A stretch of DNA of 64,000 nucleotides from Eubacterium sp. AF36-5BH (GTDB lineage Bacteria; Bacillota; Clostridia; Lachnospirales; Lachnospiraceae): the NCBI RefSeq assembly GCF_003460505.1, contig NZ_QTVG01000006.1:62001-126000 (forward strand), read 5' to 3'. Positions 19,301 through 28,843 of this stretch are shown in pieces. Position numbers and translations under genes: made by a program. The notes under the pieces are model-generated. The model was not told the DNA's origin. It did no database searches and saw nothing but the letters and a program-made list of their open reading frames with translations. Every line of letters begins with the position of its first letter. The first letter of the stretch is position 1.

Positions 19301-19825
19301 GGAGATAAATTTTATATTAGTTCTAATATTACATTATATGCAATATGGAAAAATTCATCTTCAGGAGGAAATGTAACTCCTACAGATAAACAACAGGTAA
19401 AAATAGGAAGTACTCATACAATAGGAAAGAATAAGTATAGAGTAACTTCAACTAACACAGTTACATACATTGGAAGCACAAATAAAAATACAACAAAGCT
19501 TGTTATTCCTGATAGCATAAAATTGAAAGGAAAAACATATAAGGTTACAGCAATTGGAGCAAATGTATGTAAGAATTGTAAGAAGTTAACAAGTGTTTTA
19601 ATAGGAAAAAATGTTTCAGTTATAGCAGCGAAAGCTTTTTACAAGAAAAAGAAATTAAAAAATATTAAGTTTAAATCTACTAAAGTACCGAAGATAGGCA
19701 AAAATGCATTTAAGAGAATTAGTAAAAAAGCAGTATTTAAAGTACCAAAGAAAGTCAGAAAAAAATACAAAAAGAAACTTAATAAAAAGATTGGCTTTGT
19801 TAAAAAGACAATGAAGGTTAAGTAA
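16334..19825 (+). pseudogene. 3' part of the interrupted giant surface protein gene (InlB-type repeat, Lys-rich LRR-like C-terminus)
   Basis: 1162 of the host codons lie here (from 16337); the ATG at 16334 is fortuitous and has no good ribosome site. The middle is made of extracellular beta modules (for example FNVDTTAPTLLLKSP followed by an Ig-like domain). Near residues 930-1015 is an InlB/Listeria-Bacteroides-type repeat (YNANGGKGAM, ending ITLYAIWKN). The C-terminus (1030-1163) is a BspA-like leucine-rich segment (KVTAIGANVCKNC, LIGKNVSVIAAKAF) grading into a very Lys-rich tail. There is no LPXTG, so retention by charge or repeats is likelier than sortase anchoring. Phase agrees with the 5' fragment at 2951-5896. 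Confidence 0.85.
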
Positions 19826-19857
19826 CTGAAGAAATAAATACCATATTGTTAAAAATG

Positions 19858-19898
19858 TTAAGTGTCTCTAAAAGTTGTGAACTCTTAGAGACACTTAA
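19858..19898. terminator. Hairpin after the surface protein gene
   Basis: TTAAGTGTCTCTAA pairs perfectly with TTAGAGACACTTAA across a 13-base loop. The T-rich tail is on the minus side, so it may act best as a bidirectional or minus-strand terminator. Confidence 0.6.
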
Positions 19899-20046
19899 TG
19901 CTATAATAGATTTGTGATAAATTAATACCAGTTTAATTATGAGGAATAATAAAATTATAAAAAAGAATAATAGGTAAAAAAATAAGCGAAAAATAATAAG
20001 TAAAATTCAATAAACAAAATATAAAAAAATATATTGGAGATTTAAT

Positions 20047-20619
20047 ATGAGCAAGATAAATAAATTTTTGAAAAAATATCGAAATAATAAAAAAATTAAG
20101 TATTTTACAATAGGTATTTTATTTATAATAATTGTTGTACTTTTTACTGTAGTTGAAAATGGAACAGGAGACAGAAAAAGAGCAAAAAAATTGGAAAAGG
20201 CAGCAGAAAATGAAATTGTAAGTATAAAAAAGAAAATCCCTAAAATGGACCGAAATACTTTTATAACTGTAGATAATAAGGTCGTAGTTGGCTTTATTAG
20301 TTTACCAAATAAGCAAATTAAATATCCTGTAATAAATACTTTTAATGACAATACAAATACTTATTCTTTGTGCAGAAGTGGAGATAAAATGCCATGGGAC
20401 CTTGAGGGCATGACAATCTATGGAATAGATTCATTTACGAGAGTTTTGGAGGATATTGAGTCTGGGGAAAAATTAGAGTTCGAAGATGTAACAGGGAAAA
20501 AATATCAGTACAAATATGAAAAGAACATTAAGAAAAAGGTAGTAGATTATGGAATAAAAATCTGCAGTGTTGATAAAGAAGGAGAAGTAAACAAAGAATA
20601 TTGGTTTGTAAAAAAATAA
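20047..20619 (+). CDS. Sortase-fold membrane protein lacking catalytic residues
   Basis: 190 residues. A basic N-terminus and one membrane segment (about 23-41, FTIGILFIIIVVLFTVV) precede an extracellular domain. That domain follows class B/D-type sortases: VGFISLPNKQIKYPVI, then MTIYGID, then GEKLEFEDVTGKKYQYKYE. In active sortases the MTIYG segment continues with the catalytic His (GHN or GHR); here it is Ile-Asp. The TLxTC strand with the catalytic Cys is also absent, the protein ending soon after ICSVDKEGEV. It is therefore a degenerate or truncated sortase, or a non-catalytic partner. It follows the surface gene, after a hairpin. Ribosome site TGGAGA. Confidence 0.6.
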   Translation: MSKINKFLKKYRNNKKIKYFTIGILFIIIVVLFTVVENGTGDRKRAKKLEKAAENEIVSIKKKIPKMDRNTFITVDNKVVVGFISLPNKQIKYPVINTFNDNTNTYSLCRSGDKMPWDLEGMTIYGIDSFTRVLEDIESGEKLEFEDVTGKKYQYKYEKNIKKKVVDYGIKICSVDKEGEVNKEYWFVKK

Positions 20620-20673
20620 TTCTTTAGGTTAATTAGTGCAACGTAGCAAGTAGAGGGGATAATAGATTTCAAA

Positions 20674-20714
20674 TATAGCATTTGCTATGATATAAATTAT
20701 AGCAAATGTTATAT
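20674..20714. promoter_or_regulatory. Paired palindromes, candidate operator
   Basis: ATAGCA-TT-TGCTAT is followed 10 bases later by ATAGCAAATGTTAT; the two also form a larger inverted repeat with one mismatch. A GGAG site and ATG follow at 20717-20732, opening only an 11-codon frame. A second frame from 20747 reads MAPEVAIEYLKEIYKQ and stops at 20813. This looks like the operator and wreck of a small autoregulated gene. Confidence 0.4.
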
Positions 20715-20842
20715 AAGGAGATAATATTATGCATAAATTAATAGAATGGCTCCGGAAGTAGCAATAGAGTATTTGAAGGAAATTTATAAACAAAAGCATT
20801 ATAAAAATGCTTAAATAACGTTGAATATAGGATGAGGATAAA

Positions 20843-21830
20843 ATGATAGATCTTAATGAAATTAAGAAATGTACTAACGATAGATTTTTCAAAGAGGAAG
20901 AGATTTATATAATATTGGAAAAGTTTTAAGTATTGACATTGAAAAGGATGAAGAAAGTGGTTTGATAAACGTAAAAGGGGATGTAAGAGGAAGTGGTAGG
21001 AATATTTACCAGGCAACTGTAGGAATAGATGACGAATTTATCGTGTTTTCAGAATGTGAGTGTCCGGCATCTCTTGTTTATAACTGGAAAAATGAATTTG
21101 AAAAATTTGCACCTAATCTGATAGTGAAAATTGCGTCAGGAAATGTAGAAGAGAGACATAAGATTATTAAGGAATCTGGTAAAAAGAATGAAAATGATGC
21201 TAGAGAAAACTGACGATGCGGAATTTAACACAAGTAAAATCCAGATACTTTCAGAATTAACAAAGCTTCGCCAGTTGTGCTGTGACCCGTCAATTTTATT
21301 TGACAAATATAAAGGGGAATCGGCCAAAGTCTGATATGTGTATTGATTTGATAAAAAACGCAGTGGAAAACGGACATAAAATTTTGCTTTTTTCACAGTT
21401 CACATCAATGCTTGAAAATCTCCAAAAAAGATTGGCGAAAGAAAAAATAAGCTTTTACACATTAACAGGAGCTACTAAAAAGGAGAAGAGAGCGCAAATG
21501 GTTGAGCAGTTTAATCAGGATGATGTGTCTGTATTTTGCATTTCTCTTAAGGCAGGAGGAACAGGTCTAAACCTAACTTCTGCAGATATTGTAATTCATT
21601 ATGATCCATGGTGGAATGTTGCTGTACAAAATCAGGCAACGGACAGAGCACACCGTATTGGACAAAAGAATGTTGTGAATGTTTATAAATTAATAACAAA
21701 AGGAACAATAGAAGAAAAAATTGTAAATTTACAGGAAAGAAAGCAGCAATTGGCAGATAAAGTTCTTGGTGGAGAAGGCATAGGAAATGCAAGTTTTAAT
21801 AAGGAAGAACTGTTGGAACTTTTGGGATAA
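20843..21830 (+). pseudogene. Decayed SNF2/SWIM helicase
   Basis: Pieces of one SNF2-family helicase in order but in different frames and with large deletions. The start reads MIDLNEIKKCTNDRFF and stops. A second piece (about 20930-21210) runs from an N-terminal SWIM-type region ending SECECPA straight into SLVYNWKNEFEKFAPN, which belongs to the ATPase core, so several hundred residues are lost. The third piece (21198-21333: LTKLRQLCCDPS) ends at an extra base near 21332. The fourth (to 21830) is an intact helicase C-domain with LLFSQFTSML, AGGTGLNLTSAD and ATDRAHRIGQ. Walker A and DEAH motifs are absent, so it cannot be active. Confidence 0.85.
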
Positions 21831-21888
21831 AGTAAAAATAGAAATTTTCATTGCCATTTGTGCCTAAACAACAAGAAAGGAATGGAAT

Positions 21889-22986
21889 ATGAAATTACCG
21901 GATAGTGAATATTTAGATATAGGGCATTTAAGCCGTATACTTGACCGAAAGAGAGTAACAAATTGTTATAAATATTTTTGGACGCTTGCGATTTTAGATG
22001 CAGTTTCTTTTGAGAAGACAGCATTTACATATAATGACCTGTTAAATGGAATGATAAAGCGTGCGTGGTATATGGTTACAGAATTTAATTTAACCCTTGG
22101 ACCATGTAATGTGACAGACAATTTGGAAGAAGTAGTAAAATATATTTCTTCAACATACAATATTCCACCTACCGCAAAGGAAAAAGATATTTTAAAATTT
22201 TTGGAAAATAATGACGATAAGACAATAATAAAACATAAACGAGATTTGATTCGTAACGTTCCCTATCGTTTACAAAGTCCTTTTTATTCTAATATTAAAG
22301 ATTTAGGCGAAAAGAAAATTAATGAGATAAATCAACAGAAGCATTTATTGTATTATTTTAAGGAATTTAATAAATTAAAAACGGTTATTGAAATAAGTGA
22401 TGAATGGGTAGAGTATTTGGTTAGAAATAAGGAAATTCTCACAGACTGGGTTTATTTTAATCTTATAAATTATCTTCAGGCTAGGAATCCAAATGTTCCG
22501 GGAATATCGGATAAACTTAAAAGACCGGAAAAACGTGATTTAGCGAAAGTTACTGAATATTGGAAGACAATTATAACGCTAAACCCAACTATTAAAGATA
22601 TATATGGAAACATAAATATGCAAAACGAAAAAATGTCCATTGATCATTTTGTACCATGGCAGTATGTGGCACATGATGAATTGTGGAATTTAAGTCCAAC
22701 TACACCAAGTATAAACAGTAAAAAAGGAAACAAACTGCCAAATTGGGATGACTATTATAAGGAACTGGCAGAGCTTGAATATAAGGCTTATACAATTTGT
22801 CATACATACGATACTGCCAGAAAGCAATTTGAAAAATGTGCAGAACGTCACATTAATAGTCAGGAAGTAAGAAGCAGTTTATATGCAGATGGATTAGATT
22901 TGGAACAATTTAGTGAAAGATTATGTAATATATTAAAGCCAGTGTATGATTCAGCAAAGCTTTGTGGATTTGATGAGTGGAGTTAG
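21889..22986 (+). CDS. HNH endonuclease-domain protein
   Basis: 365 residues with AGAAAGGA upstream. The C-terminal third has an HNH core: SIDHFVPWQYVAHDELWNL, then SPTTPSINSKKGNKLP, with the DH, central Asn and later Asn/Lys positions of the beta-beta-alpha metal finger. The first 240 residues are helical with no motif I know. Such proteins occur as stand-alone nucleases in defence or restriction contexts. It follows the helicase relic by 58 bases; an association with an intact helicase in relatives is possible. Target unknown. Confidence 0.75.
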   Translation: MKLPDSEYLDIGHLSRILDRKRVTNCYKYFWTLAILDAVSFEKTAFTYNDLLNGMIKRAWYMVTEFNLTLGPCNVTDNLEEVVKYISSTYNIPPTAKEKDILKFLENNDDKTIIKHKRDLIRNVPYRLQSPFYSNIKDLGEKKINEINQQKHLLYYFKEFNKLKTVIEISDEWVEYLVRNKEILTDWVYFNLINYLQARNPNVPGISDKLKRPEKRDLAKVTEYWKTIITLNPTIKDIYGNINMQNEKMSIDHFVPWQYVAHDELWNLSPTTPSINSKKGNKLPNWDDYYKELAELEYKAYTICHTYDTARKQFEKCAERHINSQEVRSSLYADGLDLEQFSERLCNILKPVYDSAKLCGFDEWS

Positions 22987-23088
22987 AGATTACATTTGGC
23001 ATTTTAGACAAAATAATGAAATCATGGTACAATGTCAGCGGTACAGCGTGCCTTAAACTTTTTTATAAACAGATAGGAGAAATGAGAA

Positions 23089-23688
23089 ATGAACATTGTA
23101 TGTTTAGATTTAGAGGGAGTATTAGTACCTGAAATTTGGATTGCATTTGCAGAGGAAACAGGAATAAGTGAACTTAAGAGAACAACAAGAGATGAGCCTG
23201 ATTACGATAAGCTTATGAATTATAGAATAAATATTTTAAAAGAACATGGATTAGGTCTTAAGGAAATTCAGGAAACAATCGCAAAGATTGATCCAATGCC
23301 AGGAGCAAAGAAGTTCTTAGATGAATTAAGAGAAATGACTCAGGTAATTATTATCAGTGATACATTTACACAGTTTGCAGGACCTTTAATGAAGAAGTTA
23401 GGTTATCCTACAATTTTCTGTAACTCATTAGAAGTTGCTGATGATGGCGAAATTACAGGATTTAAGATGAGAATAGAAAATTCAAAACTTACAACAGTTA
23501 AGGCATTACAGTCAATCGGCTATGATACAATTGCCAGCGGTGACAGCCACAATGACCTTGGCATGATTAAGGCAAGCAAGGCAGGATTTTTATTCAGAAG
23601 TACAGAAGAAATTAAGAAAGAATATCCTGAACTTCCGGCATTTGAAACATACGATGAATTGATGGATGCAATAAAGAAAGCGTTATAA
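23089..23688 (+). CDS. thrH: ThrH-like phosphoserine phosphatase / homoserine phosphotransferase
   Basis: 199 residues. HAD-superfamily motifs: MNIVCLDLEGVLVPEIW (motif I variant DLEG as in ThrH), VIIISDT (motif II), Lys around 140 in the KLTTVKAL segment (motif III) and SGDSHNDLGMI (motif IV). ThrH of Pseudomonas dephosphorylates phosphoserine and can transfer phosphate to homoserine; the close motif match supports this family, substrate inferred. Monocistronic with ribosome site AGGAG and its own terminator. Confidence 0.85.
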   Translation: MNIVCLDLEGVLVPEIWIAFAEETGISELKRTTRDEPDYDKLMNYRINILKEHGLGLKEIQETIAKIDPMPGAKKFLDELREMTQVIIISDTFTQFAGPLMKKLGYPTIFCNSLEVADDGEITGFKMRIENSKLTTVKALQSIGYDTIASGDSHNDLGMIKASKAGFLFRSTEEIKKEYPELPAFETYDELMDAIKKAL

Positions 23689-23725
23689 TGAAATAGCAGA
23701 ATATTTTTTAAGTGAATAGATACAT

Positions 23726-23808
23726 AAAAGCTGTGGGTTAAGTGGTACATATAAAGTATTGACAACGATGTTTGGAAATGCCTATATGTTCTAAAACTCA
23801 CAGCTTTT
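23726..23808 (+). terminator. Terminator after thrH
   Basis: AAAAGCTGTG pairs with CACAGCTTTT across a long loop of about 63 bases containing additional weak pairing. Confidence 0.55.
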
Positions 23809-23966
23809 GTTAAATAAAAATTTATTATATAGAAAATACACGTGCTATACTATGAAATGAATCATAGTGTGGTGCTATGTTAAAATCTAGTATATAATAA
23901 AATAAGATTTTACCAGTTAAGTAGTCGATGGAGATATGATACCTTATACAACAAAACGGAGGAAAA

Positions 23967-24440
23967 ATGACAAAAGAAGAATTATTTGATCTTAGTATTA
24001 ATCAAATTGAATTGGAATTATCAGAGCAGAGAAATTTGTACAGCGAAGACTAAATTGAAGAATTAGAGGAACGCTTAAAAGTACTTAAGAGTAATAGTGA
24101 GAAAATGGTGAATGAATATGTGATAAGTCAGAGACCAGAAAAGTTTCGTTGCCCTAAATGGGATGGAGAAAACATATCAACAAATATAAAATATGGATAT
24201 TGTGGTTATGTATTTAGGGAGAAAGATTATTATAATGATGAAGTAAGTACAGAAAAAGACGAATGCGGAGAAAATTCAAATATGGTTTTATACGTTATTT
24301 CATTTCTTCTCCCATTGGTAGGTATTATTTTAGGGGTAATATACATAGGAAAAGACGAGAATGACTTAGGAAAATTATTAATATTGTTTTCAATTATTAT
24401 AGCAATTATTGGATATGTTTTAGCATTAGCATTAATATAA
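23967..24440 (+). pseudogene. Zinc-ribbon membrane protein gene with in-frame stop
   Basis: The ATG at 23967 follows CGGAGG and opens MTKEELFDLSINQIELELSE, a coiled-coil-like start, but codon 29 is TAA (24051-24053). The same frame then continues without a stop to 24440. The rest has a degenerate zinc ribbon (RCPKWDGENI then YGYCGYVF, where a second Cys has become Trp) and two C-terminal membrane helices. Re-initiation at 24105 could give a 111-residue product, but no ribosome site is evident. Best read as a recently inactivated gene for a zinc-ribbon membrane protein. Confidence 0.7.
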
Positions 24441-24494
24441 ATTTGAAAGAGGAAATAAGATTATCAGTGGATACTGCAACAGAAAGGGGGAGTT

Positions 24495-25871
24495 ATGAGA
24501 TATAGAATATATATATACGATACAATTGCTGTGAGTAACGAAACTATGGTTGTAGAATACATAAACATGGCTATAAGTCGTGATTCTGAAAAAGAGTGGA
24601 ATGACAATGGTGCAGATAGATATTTGAAGGAATTTGATGTACGAAACATTAAAGCACAGATTCAAAATATGTTGGGAGATAAATGTCAAATTATAATTAA
24701 ATATCCACCGAAGAAATATAAGCAAATGCCATATCTTTATATTTCAACTGCATTTTCAGTGGTTCAGGAAGTACTTCCTGCGTTGGAATACATAGCTGCC
24801 AAAAATAAATTGGCTTTGTATGACGTGGAAAGAGATAAAACATATTATAAAAATTTGGTTGACGATGCTTTTATTACTCAAAAGCTGCGAGAAAAGACTT
24901 TAAAAGAGACAATATTAAAAAATACAAGAGCACTATGGCGTTATAACAAAATTTTTTCGGCAAATGAGGAAAATCAAAGTGCATTTGTTATTACAGTATA
25001 CAGAATAAAAGGTGTGATCTTTGCAGAACGTACAAAGTGGTTTTATGAATGCCTATTGTCAGCGTTGACTGAAGATGAAACGCTGGAATGTGAAGACAGA
25101 ACATTTAAAGTTTGCGGAACGGATTATACAATATCATTTCTTTTTGAGGGATACAAAGAACATGCAAATATGATAGGGTTTGTAGAAAATGGAAAGGAAA
25201 GTGTTGCACTTCTTTGTAGAATGAGCACATACAATGCTATTAAATGGATAGAACAGTGTAGAAAAATTGAAAAAGAAGACATAATAAATAGAATGTGTTT
25301 TACAGAAATGGTGTATAAGTATAAAAATCCAGGGGACCGTCTGGCTAAAAGTGTGAACATAACAAAGTGGCAGAGAAGAGAAATATTTGACATTAGATAT
25401 AGTGGATTTGGGTACTATGAATCAGAAATAGTATTTAATGTAGTTCCTGAATGTGTAATGGCATCGCATATATCATCCTTGAAAATTGAGGAAGAAACAG
25501 CTAGTTTTATTCTTCCATTCGTTAAGGATGTTTATCCCTACATTTATGATAGGTATAATCTTACTGAAAATCATTTACCCTTTGCAATGTGGATAAAATT
25601 TATCAGACGATTAGAAAAAGCTAAAGAAATGATTGTAAATGACACATTTAATCCGGATTTGCTACCATATATTGAAAAGTTCAATTTATATGTACTAGAA
25701 GACGAAAACACAGATTTTGATACAATAAAAAATAATCCGGTTCAATTTTTATATGAACACAGATATCAGGTTTCGCATCTTTATGATGTTTTAATTGAGT
25801 GGTCAGATACTCAACTAAATTATTATTGGGGATGTGACGGAGATGGCATGATTAATATTCAGGGACCATAA
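24495..25871 (+). CDS. Unrecognised 458-residue protein
   Basis: I do not recognise this protein. It starts MRYRIYIYDTIAVSN after GAAAGGGGG, has no signal peptide or membrane helix, is rich in Lys, Glu, Tyr and aromatic residues, and shows no P-loop, nuclease or zinc motif. The C-terminal part has WIKFIRRLEKAKEM and ends YYWGCDGDGMINIQGP. Its stop is 17 bases before the ATG of the PLD-helicase gene, with AAGGAG between, so the two are very likely one operon. A role as accessory subunit or regulator of that helicase system is inferred only from linkage. Confidence 0.65.
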   Translation: MRYRIYIYDTIAVSNETMVVEYINMAISRDSEKEWNDNGADRYLKEFDVRNIKAQIQNMLGDKCQIIIKYPPKKYKQMPYLYISTAFSVVQEVLPALEYIAAKNKLALYDVERDKTYYKNLVDDAFITQKLREKTLKETILKNTRALWRYNKIFSANEENQSAFVITVYRIKGVIFAERTKWFYECLLSALTEDETLECEDRTFKVCGTDYTISFLFEGYKEHANMIGFVENGKESVALLCRMSTYNAIKWIEQCRKIEKEDIINRMCFTEMVYKYKNPGDRLAKSVNITKWQRREIFDIRYSGFGYYESEIVFNVVPECVMASHISSLKIEEETASFILPFVKDVYPYIYDRYNLTENHLPFAMWIKFIRRLEKAKEMIVNDTFNPDLLPYIEKFNLYVLEDENTDFDTIKNNPVQFLYEHRYQVSHLYDVLIEWSDTQLNYYWGCDGDGMINIQGP

Positions 25872-25888
25872 GAAAAAGGAGAAGATAA

Positions 25889-28821
25889 ATGAATCAGGAA
25901 AGAATACAAGACATAACGCAGGGCTTAAAAACAGCGTATATTAATGGCTCTCTTGCTTCAAATATTGAATATAAACCAGGTTTTGTATCAAACAATCCGG
26001 AGGAAGGAAAGAAAGTTATTTCTTCTATTGAAGAAGAGTTGCTAAGGTGTGAGAAATTTCAAATCAGTGTTGCGTTTATAACCATGGGTGGAATTACACC
26101 ACTTTTGCAAACATTAAAGGAACTTGAAAAAAAGGGAATTCCGGGAGAAATTTTAACAACTAATTATTTGGACTTTAGTGAACCGAGAGCACTTGCAAAA
26201 TTAAATGAACTTGAGAATATTACATTAAAAATGTATGACGTTGAAAGTGCAAACAATGGTTTTCACACTAAAGGATATATTTTTAAAAAGGAAGAAGTAT
26301 ATAGAATCATTCTGGGTAGTTCGAATATGACAAGGACTGCACTTACAAGTAATATAGAATGGAATACAAAAATAATATCCACTGAACATGGAGAAGTGGC
26401 AGAGGATATTGTAGAAGAATTTCAGAAACTTTGGAATTCTGAGTATGCATTGGACTTTGATTATTTTTATGAGATTTATAAGGCACGTTATGAAATTATT
26501 AAACACCAGCGTGAAGTTGCAAAAAAAGATAGAATCCCATCTTTTGAAAAATATACTTTAAAACCAAATTCTATGCAGGAAGAGTTTATTGTAAATCTTA
26601 GGAAAATTATGGAAAAAGGTGAAGAAAGGGCATTATTAATTTCTGCTACAGGTACCGGTAAAACATATGCTTCTGCATTTGCCATGCGTGAATTGGGATT
26701 TAAGAAAGTTCTGTTTTTAGTACATCGTGAACAAATACTAAAGCAGGCAAAAAGTCATATGAGAATGTTTTTAGCAGTAACATTTCTACAGGTATTCTTT
26801 CGGGAAATCATAAGGATATGAATGCTGACTATATTTTTTCAACAGTTCAAACATTAAGTAGAGACAATATTCTTTCCGAATTTTCAAACAACAGATTTGA
26901 TTGTATAATCATCGACGAAACCCACAAAGCAGGAGCGGAAAGCTATCATAAAATCATAAATCACTTTAAGCCTAAGCTTCTTTTAGGAATGACAGCATCT
27001 CCTGAGCGAACAGACGGATTCGACATTTATAAATTGTTTGATCACAATATTGCAAGTGAAATAAGGCTTCAGGATGCTTTAAAGGATGATTTACTTTGTC
27101 CCTTTCATTACTTTGGAATATCAGATTTGACTATTGAGGGCAGAGAAATCGATGAAAAAACAGAATTCAGATATCTTGCCACAGAAGAAAGAGTTAATCA
27201 TGTAATTGAAAAGGTTGAATACTTTGGACATGATGGAGATAGAGTGAAGGGATTGGTATTCTGTAGCAGAAATGATGAAGCAAAGGCTTTATCAGATGCT
27301 TTCAATAAGCGTGGATATAATACAATTGCATTATCAGGTTCAAATAGTCAAAGTGAAAGAGAAGCAGCTGTGGAAAGACTGGAGATGGAATGTAATGTTG
27401 ATGAAAAAGGACGACCGGTTTCAGAGCAGGCACTTGATTACATTTTTACAGTAGACATTTTTAATGAAGGTGTAGATATTCCACAGGTAAATCAGGTTAT
27501 TATGCTTCGTCCTACGCAGTCTGCAATTGTTTTTGTACAACAGCTTGGTCGTGGACTTAGAAAGGCAGATGGCAAGGAATATGTGGTAGTACTTGATTTT
27601 ATTGGAAACTATAACAACAACTTTTTGATTCCAATAGCCTTGTCAGGTGACAGAACATACAACAAGGATAATGTGCGAAAATACGTAAGAGAAGGGGCAA
27701 GGGTAATTCCCGGCAGTTCCACCATTCATTTTGATGAGATTACAAAAAAGAAAATCTTTGAATCCATTGATAAAATGACAACAACAAAGCGTATGCTTAC
27801 AGAAAAATACAATCAGGTGAAATATAAGCTTGGACGTATTCCGACTATTTTGGACTTTTATAAGCTTGGTGAGATTGATCCTATGCTGTTTATAAAATAT
27901 GCAAAAACATATGACAGTTTTTTAAGAATTGTAGACAAAGACTACAATATTACATTTACAGATAAGGAAGAGCAAATATTAGCTTTTGTTTCAGCATTAA
28001 TAATTGATGGAAAAAGACCCCATGAACTTTTAATGCTAAAGATGATGTTGGAAGGAACGAATATAGAAGAAAATACATTCGCAGAGCAGTTAAGTAATAT
28101 TGGTGAAAAATTTAAAAAGACAGATTATGATTCAGCAATAAGAATAATAAATCTTGATTTTGTAACAGGTAGTGATGCAACAAAGTTTTCAGATATAGAA
28201 TTAGTATCATCGCTAGAGTTAAAATCAGGAATGTTAAAACGTTCATTAGCATTTGTGGAAAAACTTAGAAATGTAAGATTTAGGGAAGAGCTGGAAAATC
28301 TTGTTAAGTATGGAATGATGCGTTACAAAGATATGTATTCAAACCATGATGAAAATAATCTTGTTCTTTATGGAAAGTATTCAAGGAAAGATGTATGTCG
28401 TCTTATGAACTGGGACAGGGATGAAAGTTCTACAATGTATGGCTACAGAATAAAACATGGTACATGTCCTATTTTTGTTACATATGAAAAGAAAGACGAT
28501 ATATCAGAAAGCACAAAGTATGAGGACCAGTTTATAAATCAGCAAACATTTAGCTGGATGACAAGAAACGGTGTTGCAATTGACAGCCGTGAAAGTCAGG
28601 AAATTATTAATAGTGAAGAGTCAGGTCTTAAAATTGTTTTGTTTATAAAGAAAAGCGACGGCGAAGGAACTGATTTTTATTATATGGGTGAAGTGAATCC
28701 GGTTGATTGGAGACAGACAACAATAAAGAATAATAGGGGCAGGAAACTTCCAATAATGAACTTTTTGTTTAAGTTAAAGAACAGCGTAAGGGAAGATATA
28801 TATGAGTACTTTACAAAGTAG
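25889..28821 (+). pseudogene. PLD-nuclease/DEAD-helicase (DUF3427-like) gene split by a frameshift
   Basis: Two overlapping frames encode one protein. The first (25889-26821) has a phospholipase-D-like domain with the HxK motif in GFHTKGYIF and SSNMT, then Walker A SATGTGKT and VLFLVHREQIL. It runs into out-of-frame residues after MRMF. The second (26818-28821) continues with IIDETHKAG (DEAH-type Walker B), GMTASPERTDGFD, QQLGRGLRKADGKEYVVVLDF (motif VI) and a long DUF3427-like tail. The frame changes in a run of five T at 26768-26772; one more T would restore MRMFFSSNIST through SGNHKDMN. It is either a frameshift mutation or a slippage site. Family role: SF2 helicase with a nuclease domain, seen in mobile defence loci. 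Confidence 0.8.
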
Positions 28822-28843
28822 TGAAGATAAGGAGATACAGTAG

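Noticed and set aside
16334..19825. Independent surface protein gene starting at 16334
   Set aside because: There is no signal peptide or ribosome site, and the frame continues that of the fragment ending at 5896.
25889..28821. Annotating the PLD and helicase parts as two normal genes
   Set aside because: The first frame stops in the middle of the helicase core and the second begins within it; homology continues across a shift in a T run.
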